DNA of 41,056 nucleotides, from NCBI GenBank assembly GCA_016215105.1, contig JACRLJ010000013.1:5917-46972 (forward strand), read 5' to 3'. The notes below the pieces were generated by a model. It worked only from the letters and a program-made list of their open reading frames with translations. It did not search any database and was not told where the DNA came from. The stretch is from Candidatus Hydrogenedentota bacterium (lineage in GTDB: Bacteria; Hydrogenedentota; Hydrogenedentia; Hydrogenedentales; SLHB01). The position numbers and the translations under genes are program-made. Shown here one piece after another: positions 25,570-32,265 of the stretch (position 1 is its first letter; each line of letters begins with the position of its first letter).

Positions 25570-25577
25570 GGGTTTAT

Positions 25578-26462
25578 TCATTTCAACGGCACGAAACCTT
25601 CTTCACGGACGATAGTTTGTCCCTCGGGGGAGAGGCAGAACTCGATAAACTTTCCGGCGGCCCCGTTGGGCTTTCCGTTGGTGTAGCAGTGCAACGGACG
25701 CGCGATGGGATATTGACTGGAACGCACGGTCTCCTCGGTCGCCTCTATTGCTGGCGTGTTGGCGTCTTTCCTTACCTTCAAGACCTTGACCCGGTCTTTG
25801 GCTCCGGCGGCGTACCCGAGGCCGACATAGCCGATCGCGGTCTTGTCGGTGGCGACGGCTTCAATGATGGCGGAGGTGGTTGGCATCATGCGGACGCTGG
25901 TGGCGTAATCCTTTTTCCCGAGCACGAGTTCTTGGAAGAATACGTAGGTGCCCGAACTCGTCTCGCGGGTAAGAACGATTATCTTGCCTTTGGGTCCGCC
26001 GAATTGATCCCATTCGGTGGCTTCGCCGGTGAAGATCTGTTTGAGTTGCTCGAGGGAGATCTCAGTCAGAGGGTTGTCCTTGTTCACGACAATCGCGATA
26101 CCGTCCAACGCAACATTGGTTTCGATAGGGGTAATTCCATTTTCCGCCGCCTTTTTCTTTTCTTCGGGTTTGATGTCGCGCGAGGCGTTGCAGATATCGG
26201 TCGTGCCGTTGAGCAATGCTGAGATACCGATTCCGGAGCCGCCGCCTGTTACGGCGACGCTAGCATCCGGATACTTCTTCATGAACTCTTCCGCCCAATG
26301 CGCGGACAACTGGACGAGGGTATCGGAACCTTTGACGGTGACATTGCTCTTGCCAGCCTTCTCCGCCAGGGCGGCGCGGCTTCCCAGCGTTAGGAAGACG
26401 GCGAGCGCGGCTGCTGTGGCGAGACGCGCGAATGGCTTATTCGTGGCGTTCGTAGGTGTCAT
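25578..26462 (-). CDS. pstS: Phosphate ABC transporter substrate-binding protein PstS
   Basis: A 294-residue periplasmic phosphate-binding protein. The signal peptide is about residues 1-33 (LATAAALAVFLTLGSRAALA). The mature part has VKGSDTLVQL, the phosphate loop GGGSGIGISALLNGTTDICNASR, IVVNKDNPLTEIS, LTRETSSGTYVFFQE with a second phosphate-binding segment, and AIGYVGLGY. It is the last gene of a three-gene unit behind the outer-membrane porin, starting two bases after the stop of the 66-residue gene. The PstCAB permease genes are not in the window, so the protein is encoded apart from them or serves another system. Confidence 0.92.
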   Translation of the reverse strand: MTPTNATNKPFARLATAAALAVFLTLGSRAALAEKAGKSNVTVKGSDTLVQLSAHWAEEFMKKYPDASVAVTGGGSGIGISALLNGTTDICNASRDIKPEEKKKAAENGITPIETNVALDGIAIVVNKDNPLTEISLEQLKQIFTGEATEWDQFGGPKGKIIVLTRETSSGTYVFFQELVLGKKDYATSVRMMPTTSAIIEAVATDKTAIGYVGLGYAAGAKDRVKVLKVRKDANTPAIEATEETVRSSQYPIARPLHCYTNGKPNGAAGKFIEFCLSPEGQTIVREEGFVPLK

Positions 26463-26464
26463 GA

Positions 26465-26665
26465 TTAGAGACCTTTCTGGCCGTTTGTGATTTCGCGCGG
26501 AGGGTTCGCGATGAGATTGTAGAAATTGACTCCGGCCGTGAGCGTGCCGAATGTGGCGGTAGTGGCGCCGGCGAGGATTTGAAGCTTTTGGAACATGCCG
26601 GCGACTTCGACGGGGCTGGCCGCTAGCGCCGGAATACCGCGGGAAACGGGGCTGATGTGGTTCAT
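26465..26665 (-). CDS. 66-residue protein between porin and pstS
   Basis: A small hypothetical gene. ATG 26665 has TAGGAG eight bases upstream, and the stop is two bases before the pstS start, so it appears truly translated and coupled to pstS. The product has no signal peptide and no obvious full membrane segment; residues about 20-55 (VEVAGMFQKLQILAGATTATFGTLTAGVNFYNLIANPP) are mildly hydrophobic and Ala/Thr/Gly-rich, so it might associate with the membrane. I do not recognise a family. Its place in a probable phosphate-starvation operon suggests a link with phosphate uptake or its control. Confidence 0.65.
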   Translation of the reverse strand: MNHISPVSRGIPALAASPVEVAGMFQKLQILAGATTATFGTLTAGVNFYNLIANPPREITNGQKGL

Positions 26666-26775
26666 GGTGTCTTCTCCTATTTGATGGTTTTAGTTAGTAG
26701 CCGCCTGCGGCGGCGCTAAACGACATATTCTCCTAAGGACACGATTGCGTTAGTACGGTCCTATGCGCCCGGACC

Positions 26776-26801
26776 GGCGGATGAGGACATCCGCCCTCCC
26801 G
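26776..26801. repeat. Third copy of hairpin repeat family C
   Basis: GGCGGATGAGGACATCCGCC followed by CTCCCG. Compared with the copies at 8492 and 8534, A-to-G and T-to-C changes on opposite arms keep the stem paired. Confidence 0.7.
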
Positions 26802-26831
26802 AACGCTCCGTACTTACCTCCGCACTTTGTC

Positions 26832-28202
26832 TTAGAATTTGATATTCAAGTCGGCTTGCAGGCGTTGATAGGGGCCGTCAACGTTTTCACGTCCGCCCCA
26901 GACGGGCAGCAGGCGTATCCAATCGCTTCCGCGGTTGTCGTTAATGAAATAGGTCAATGCGAGGCGCACGCTCGAGGTGGCGGCATATTCAGCGCCGAGG
27001 ATGTGACCTCGGGCGTTGGCGCCGCCGCCGGAGAAGTCGGAGTCGGTGAAGGCGCCGACAACCGCGTCACGTTGGACATCACGGTACTCGTATTTCAGAG
27101 CCCAGGACTTGGGCGCGACGCACTTACCCAGGCTAAGACCGAGGGCCCATGCGGTGTCGCCCCGGCTTTGATCAAAGTATCGGTCGGCGCGGGCGGTGTT
27201 GACTACGTAGTCGCCGTAGATGGTCAGGGGGAGTCTTCCGACGGGGAAAGTCACTTCTGCGAACGCCTCTGCAAGATTGTAGTCTTGCGCATAGAATCCC
27301 ATCGCGTCAGCGGCGGCGGACAGCATGATGGGGTTAAGCGAGTTCCCGAAATTGTCCGTGTTGGTATAGAACGTGCGGAAACCTTTGGCGTGGATGTAGT
27401 CGTAGTAACTGAGGCCGAGGAGCGCGCTGGTGAGTCCGTCTTCGGTAAAGGAATACTTGGCGATACCTTGGACACCTAGCAGTTGGGAGTCGTAGTCCGT
27501 GGAGTTTTCCTGGATCTGGAAGTAACCGCCGTTGAGCGAGAGCTCCCAGTTGTCGATGGCGCGGTTGGTGTAGGTGAAGGCGAGTCCTTCGGGGGTGAGA
27601 TCCTGGTCCCAGATCGTCTGGGTCTTTCCGGGGGTGTAGAAGGGATTCTTCATTTTTCCGCCGTAGACGTTGAGTCCGGTCAGGGCTACGGGGTGGTAAT
27701 CAAAGTAGAGGAGGTCAATGGCGATGGGCTTCTTCGAGAACCCTCCGGTAAGGGATTGATTGGTGCTGATAGGGTCATAGTTTTCGCCGCTGGCGAGTTG
27801 TGCGACGGCGTTCCACTCGTCGCTGATCTTCCAATTGAAGTTCAACCGCAGCCGCAGGCGTTGCCGATCTCGGGTATCCGGGGTCTTGACCGGAATCAAG
27901 TTTGGGATGCGGTAGCCCGGAAAGAGGGTGCTTGGGTCCTGGTGGATGTATTCAAATCGGTACCGCAGGTCCCCACTGACTTTGACCTTGTCAAATCCAT
28001 TCTTTTCGACCGCAGTCTTGCTGGTCTCGAGCTGGTCGATGCGTTTCATACAATCGGCAATGACTTGTTGCTCATCAAGGACGACTTTGCGCAGCCGCTC
28101 GATTTCTCCCTTTAGCTCGCCGCTGTCGGGCGGCGGATCTTGAGCGAACGCCGCGGCGGCACAGCCTAGTGAACCGATCACAGCCCATAGCCATCTACTC
28201 AT
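26832..28202 (-). CDS. Outer-membrane porin (putative phosphate-regulated)
   Basis: A 456-residue outer-membrane beta-barrel protein. The signal peptide is residues 1-21 (WLWAVIGSLGCAAAAFAQ). A short coiled coil follows (about 28-60, LKGEIERLRKVVLDEQQVIA), as in trimeric porins with periplasmic stalks. The remainder alternates amphipathic strands and ends LQADLNIKF with a terminal Phe, the sorting signal for outer-membrane insertion. The start is ATG 28202, with GGGAG eight bases upstream; the longer frame to 28253 has no such site. It heads the unit with the 66-residue gene and pstS. Together with the repeat array upstream, this suggests an OprP/OprO-like phosphate porin by role rather than by proven homology. 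Confidence 0.85.
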   Translation of the reverse strand: MSRWLWAVIGSLGCAAAAFAQDPPPDSGELKGEIERLRKVVLDEQQVIADCMKRIDQLETSKTAVEKNGFDKVKVSGDLRYRFEYIHQDPSTLFPGYRIPNLIPVKTPDTRDRQRLRLRLNFNWKISDEWNAVAQLASGENYDPISTNQSLTGGFSKKPIAIDLLYFDYHPVALTGLNVYGGKMKNPFYTPGKTQTIWDQDLTPEGLAFTYTNRAIDNWELSLNGGYFQIQENSTDYDSQLLGVQGIAKYSFTEDGLTSALLGLSYYDYIHAKGFRTFYTNTDNFGNSLNPIMLSAAADAMGFYAQDYNLAEAFAEVTFPVGRLPLTIYGDYVVNTARADRYFDQSRGDTAWALGLSLGKCVAPKSWALKYEYRDVQRDAVVGAFTDSDFSGGGANARGHILGAEYAATSSVRLALTYFINDNRGSDWIRLLPVWGGRENVDGPYQRLQADLNIKF

Positions 28203-28252
28203 GTTCGTTCTCCCTCGCATTTGTTTTTCCGCTATCGCTTTTGCAGGACCCA

Positions 28253-28340
28253 AGTATGAGGCGAAGGTTATTGGGATGTGGTTAGGTGAGGATTAGGGTG
28301 GCGCTAGGGTTTGGTTAGATCGTGATTAGGAGTGTGTTAG
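28253..28340 (-). promoter_or_regulatory. Seven tandem 11-bp repeats (candidate Pho-box array) and -10 box
   Basis: Reading the minus strand, seven consecutive 11-base units begin at 28340, 28329, 28318, 28307, 28296, 28285 and 28274: CTAACACACTC, CTAATCACGAT, CTAACCAAACC, CTAGCGCCACC, CTAATCCTCAC, CTAACCACATC and CCAATAACCTT. The CTAA core recurs every 11 bases, the spacing used by PhoB-type regulators. A possible -10 box CATACT lies at 28258-28253, about 50 bases before the porin ATG. No -35 box is evident, as is usual for PhoB-activated promoters. Confidence 0.75.
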
Positions 28341-28391
28341 GACGGCGGGAGGGTGGAGTGGAGAGGTCGGACAGGTTGGACGGAGCAGACC

Positions 28392-28431
28392 TAACAGCCG
28401 ATGGTATGCAGGCGCATCGGCCGTGCTGTTA
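28392..28431 (-). terminator. Imperfect hairpin after the PHP-domain gene
   Basis: AACAGCCGATG pairs imperfectly with CATCGGCCGTGCTGTT about 45 bases after the stop codon of the CehA-like gene; it probably ends that transcript before the pho-type array. Confidence 0.45.
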
Positions 28432-28473
28432 AGAAGATCGACAATCCACTGTGATTGGTGGAGCAGAGGGTGG

Positions 28474-30231
28474 CTAGTTGAGGTACTTCGGCTCAATTTT
28501 GCGTATATTGGAAGGGGGCACGAACATGTCCGGGTTGAACTCTTCCTGATACTTTGTCTGAATCTTGATCCAGGCTTGTTCGGGGTCGAGGTCTTTGCGC
28601 ACGACGATAATGTCGTCGAAATAGACTGGGCTGGACATGGCGAGCACTTCCGAGCCTCCAAAGCCTTCGGCGGGGCCTTCGCCAATGACCTGGACGCGGT
28701 AGACGGAGTAATCGAGGGGAATCTGATCAAACTTCATGATGAACGCGTTGTCTTCGATCTTCTGCGCGATGATGGGCAGACCATTGCGCAGCACTTCAAC
28801 CTTCCTGCCCTTCGCACGGGTAATGATGACCTGTAATTCGGTCAGAACGCCCAAGGGGGCGACACCGCCCATCGAGATGTCGATTTTGCCGTCTTTTTTG
28901 ACGTCGGCGCAGAACTGAATCGTCGGGCCTTCGGGGCCGGAAGATATGTATGTTCGTCCGAGCCGGATTCCTTCGAGGATCGCGGGCCACGACTTATCTT
29001 TGGCGTAGACACAGGTGATGGGCGCGCCCATGGCGACTTTGGGACTCGTGGTGCTGCTGCCCGCGATGGCGCACGCCCGGAGTTGGCGCGCGAGCTCGCT
29101 GTCCCAAAAAGCCACAGCCTGGCCGTTGGCGGACAGTCTGTTCATGGACGCGGCCTCGGCGATAGAGTAGGCGAATCGGGTCTTCACTTTGAGTTTGTTT
29201 GGCTCGGTAAGCTGTTCGACATTCATGGGGGGGACGCCGCGCCAGTCGCGGCACCAGACTTCGATCGCGTTGACGAATTGCAGGCCCCACTGCCACGGCG
29301 CCGTTGGAAAACAGGGATGGGCGACGGCGAACACGCCGCCCTGCGCCTGGAGCAGCCTCAGCACGGCTTGGCCTTCTTCCTGGGAATGCACGATGTCAGG
29401 CATGGTGCGGGGGCCGTAGATGAGCGCAACCCCTTCCTTGTCGGAGCCCCATTCCATGGCCGGAATCAGCGCGACCCTATCGGACTTGAAGCCGGGATCG
29501 GTACAGGCGGCCAAGGTATTGCGGTCCGTGATGGCCAGGAAGTCGAGGCCGGCTTTTTCGGCGCGTTCTACCAGGTCGGGCACGGATTCGGTATTCTTCC
29601 CTCGGCCTTCGCCATAGCTGGAGTGCGCATGCAGTTCGCCGCGATACCATCCGCTTTGTTTGGCGAGCACCGGCGCGGGGAAGGTCAATTTTTGCTTATG
29701 CGGCACGCTCGAGGCGTCGTTCGGGTCGGTTCCTTCCTTTTGCTCGACGGAGTCCAGTGCGAGATCTAAATCGCGATCAAAGGCCTGGAGCGGGGTTTTA
29801 CCGCTGGAGCCAGGCGCCAGATTCAGCAGTATGGATGCGGGCTGCTTTTCAGAGACGACGACTTCTTTGGCGTGGACGAGAAATGGGAGACCCGCGCTGT
29901 AGACATAAATGTCCGCGTGGTACTTTCCGACGGGGAATTGTCCGTGCGCGCGTCCTTTTGGGGCGTCGATGGAAATCGGGTCGCCGCCTGCGGTGTTGCG
30001 CAGTTCCACTTTCGCGGGAAGCTCGCGAGAGATCAAATCGGTGATGTCGATGGTTACTTCGCCCATGGGACCGTTTGCAGCCGGGGTTGACGGGGCAGCG
30101 GCTGGGGGGACGCTTTCGGCGGGAGTCTCGGGCTTGGCTTTCGGCGCGCGTTCCTTCTTGGCTGCGGCATGTGCTGTCAAGCACAGCGATAATGCTGCAA
30201 TTGCGAGTACGAGTGAACGCATGATTGGCAC
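28474..30231 (-). CDS. Secreted CehA/McbA-like PHP-domain protein lacking one metal ligand
   Basis: A 585-residue exported protein. A signal peptide (MRSLVLAIAALSLCLTAHA) is followed by a Lys/Ala/Pro-rich linker, a beta-rich domain (about 55-145), and a PHP metallohydrolase domain. Visible metal-site residues are H201 and H203 (GELHAHSSYGEG), E260 (IPAMEWGS) and H305 (VAHPCFP). The usual TDH motif reads TDRNT, with R237 encoded by CGC in place of the expected His, so the site may be altered. The C-terminal about 150 residues are beta-rich. The GTG start at 30231 is favoured by GAGGAG six bases upstream. It follows the Gfo/Idh/MocA gene on the same strand. Confidence 0.8.
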   Translation of the reverse strand: MPIMRSLVLAIAALSLCLTAHAAAKKERAPKAKPETPAESVPPAAAPSTPAANGPMGEVTIDITDLISRELPAKVELRNTAGGDPISIDAPKGRAHGQFPVGKYHADIYVYSAGLPFLVHAKEVVVSEKQPASILLNLAPGSSGKTPLQAFDRDLDLALDSVEQKEGTDPNDASSVPHKQKLTFPAPVLAKQSGWYRGELHAHSSYGEGRGKNTESVPDLVERAEKAGLDFLAITDRNTLAACTDPGFKSDRVALIPAMEWGSDKEGVALIYGPRTMPDIVHSQEEGQAVLRLLQAQGGVFAVAHPCFPTAPWQWGLQFVNAIEVWCRDWRGVPPMNVEQLTEPNKLKVKTRFAYSIAEAASMNRLSANGQAVAFWDSELARQLRACAIAGSSTTSPKVAMGAPITCVYAKDKSWPAILEGIRLGRTYISSGPEGPTIQFCADVKKDGKIDISMGGVAPLGVLTELQVIITRAKGRKVEVLRNGLPIIAQKIEDNAFIMKFDQIPLDYSVYRVQVIGEGPAEGFGGSEVLAMSSPVYFDDIIVVRKDLDPEQAWIKIQTKYQEEFNPDMFVPPSNIRKIEPKYLN

Positions 30232-30372
30232 GGGAGTCTCCTCGTTGAATCTTGATAAAGGAATATACCGGTCACTGACGTGCAACGCAACATGGGGCCG
30301 AACCGGTCGGACAGGTCGGACGGGGTGGCGGCTACCGTTCTTGGGGGATGTGCTGGCAATCCCATCGCGTAT

Positions 30373-31563
30373 TCAGCCCCATCGTTTCAGGGGATGTGAA
30401 CGGTCCTTCAAGGGCAGCGGCGCCCGGGCGCCCCTCACGTAAGCTTCGTAGACCGCTTGCGTCATTTCGAGCGAATCACGACCGTCTTGCAGACTCAACG
30501 CGGGATTCCGATTTTCCTGGATGGCGGCGATGAGGTCGTTAACGATTGGCGCATTGCGCTCCTTGTTGGCGTCCTTGAACTTTATGTCTGGAGCGTTGGG
30601 GAGCGGCTCCCACGGGATGTTCTTTCCACCGGGCGCCCAGGATGGGTCGCGGAGTACGAACACGGCGGGCATTCCCGGTGTGGCGTCCATGCGTACTGTG
30701 ACAACGCCTTTTGAACCGAGGATGTCGAGGCCCCAGCGTCCGCCGTTCTTGTCCTTATTCTTGGTTGTACCGTAGTACCCTTTTACCCCGTTTGCGAAAC
30801 CAAAGGTGGCTTGGATGCGATCTCCGACAATCTTTCCGAGGGGCTCGGTGGGATCGTGGACATCCGCTTTGGTGGCGGGTTTGCCATTGACGGTAATGTC
30901 CGCTTCGCACCATTCGGGATTGCCCGCGAAGAAGCGCATGAGGTCAAAGATATGCGTTCCGAGAACGAGCAAGTCCTCGCCGCCGGCGCGATCGTCTTCT
31001 TTTCCTCGTCCGCGCAGTTCAAGGACTTCGCCGATAATTCCGTCATCGACAATTAGTTTCTTGGCGTGTTGGACGAGCGCGGTCGCGCGAAAGTTGTAGG
31101 CGACGGCCCACTTGAGGCCTTTGGCTTCCGCGGCTTGGACCATTGCGTCTGCGTCGGACAAGTCGTCGGCGACGGGCTTCTCGATAATGCCGTGCGCGCC
31201 GTGTTCAGCAGCCGCGAGCAGGTATTCACGATGATGCAGCGTCCAACGGGGACCGATCGCAACGAGATCGGGTTTCTCCTTGTCGAGCATTTCGCGGTAG
31301 TCCGCGTAGGCGTGTTGGGCCTTTGCCTGGTCGGCGTGCGAGCGGCGGCCGGCCTCATCCGGGTCGGCCAGTCCGACGACATCGACGTCGTCCCGCATCG
31401 CGAAGCACAAGTGCATGTTGTGGCCGTATTCGCCTTGCTTGCTGTCGCCAATGACGCAGGCGCGATATCTCTTCTTATCCGCCGCACCAAGAGCACTTTG
31501 GGACAGGATTGCCGCCGCGGGCAGCGCGGCTGCCGCGAGAAATGCGCGTCGATTCAAACTCAT
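30373..31563 (-). CDS. Tat-exported Gfo/Idh/MocA-family oxidoreductase
   Basis: A 396-residue NAD(P)-dependent oxidoreductase of the Gfo/Idh/MocA family, acting on sugars or related alcohols. The N-terminus MSLNRRAFLAAAALPAAA is a twin-arginine signal, so the folded enzyme with its cofactor is exported. A Rossmann domain follows (RACVIGDSKQGEYG; the GxGxxG motif is weak), with VVGLADPD, the signature EKP at residues 128-130, and NFRAT. A GTHIFDLMRFFAG helix holds the conserved His of the catalytic region. AAGGAG lies seven bases before ATG 31563. It lies 21 bases after the acyl-CoA-binding-protein gene and before the CehA-like gene. The substrate is unknown. Confidence 0.9.
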   Translation of the reverse strand: MSLNRRAFLAAAALPAAAILSQSALGAADKKRYRACVIGDSKQGEYGHNMHLCFAMRDDVDVVGLADPDEAGRRSHADQAKAQHAYADYREMLDKEKPDLVAIGPRWTLHHREYLLAAAEHGAHGIIEKPVADDLSDADAMVQAAEAKGLKWAVAYNFRATALVQHAKKLIVDDGIIGEVLELRGRGKEDDRAGGEDLLVLGTHIFDLMRFFAGNPEWCEADITVNGKPATKADVHDPTEPLGKIVGDRIQATFGFANGVKGYYGTTKNKDKNGGRWGLDILGSKGVVTVRMDATPGMPAVFVLRDPSWAPGGKNIPWEPLPNAPDIKFKDANKERNAPIVNDLIAAIQENRNPALSLQDGRDSLEMTQAVYEAYVRGARAPLPLKDRSHPLKRWG

Positions 31564-31584
31564 GTACGCTCTCCTTGGATGTGA

Positions 31585-31860
31585 CTAGTGTTTCTTGTCC
31601 GCCGCCTGCAAGGACTGGACCAACTCTACGTATTGGCGCTTGGCGTCGTCCTGAGAAATGCCGTCCAGCGCTTTCCATGCGTCGAATTTGGCCCGTGCGA
31701 CGAAATCCAGCATACCGGGGCGCTCTCCGGCGCAATTACCTAGTGAACCCTGCTTGAACAGGCCGTATAGCGTGAGCATGGTCGCGCTGTCGGGCGCTGA
31801 GGACAGTTTCTTGACCGCTTCGCTGGCTTGCGTGAATTCGGCTGAAATATCCTGAGACAT
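31585..31860 (-). CDS. Acyl-CoA-binding protein (ACBP)
   Basis: A 91-residue helical protein that fits the ACBP fold, which binds medium- and long-chain acyl-CoA esters in the cytoplasm. The most conserved part is present: LTLYGLFKQGSLGNC, then RPGMLDFVARAKFDAWKAL and the closing DAKRQYVELVQSL. ACBP is chiefly eukaryotic but occurs in scattered bacteria. ATG 31860 is chosen because GGAGG lies seven bases upstream; the frame continues to 31929 without features. It is 21 bases from the following Gfo/Idh/MocA gene, so the pair may be cotranscribed, though a functional link is not obvious. Confidence 0.92.
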   Translation of the reverse strand: MSQDISAEFTQASEAVKKLSSAPDSATMLTLYGLFKQGSLGNCAGERPGMLDFVARAKFDAWKALDGISQDDAKRQYVELVQSLQAADKKH

Positions 31861-32265
31861 GGCGCGTTCCTCCAGTGAAGTTCTCTGTCGCGGGCGGCTG
31901 CGGCGCGGCCAACCGAGTACTTTATACACCCTTTCTCAGTCGTTCTGGAAATTTGACGGATGCGGCGGCCGACAAAGGAACTGCGGAAGCGCGGGGGTAT
32001 GCTGCGCCCCTTCGGGGCTGACGCTCGGTGGGGCGGGTGATCCGGGGGTTCCCTATCGGTCACCCCCGGCTACTCTCCTGGCGTCCCTCTGGGACTCAAG
32101 AAAGTGATGTCTCGTGCAGCCCGGAAGCGCGACGACACCGGATCCCGGTGTGCGACGTCCAGGTAATCCGATAGCGCAACGAACCTCGGGGGAAAAAGCA
32201 TTGTAGCCCTAGCGTGGCAAATTGGAAGTTGGCGGGGCTACAATGGGCCGCAAAAGGAGTCTCTT
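31861..32265. other. Divergent intergenic region with a family A repeat
   Basis: No supported gene. A diverged copy of repeat family A lies at about 32000-32100 (GCGCCCCTTCGGGGCTGACG, then the hairpin CCGGGGGTTCCC...CACCCCCGG). The region must hold promoters for both the ACBP operon and the alpha-galactosidase gene, but no clear boxes were recognised. Confidence 0.55.
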
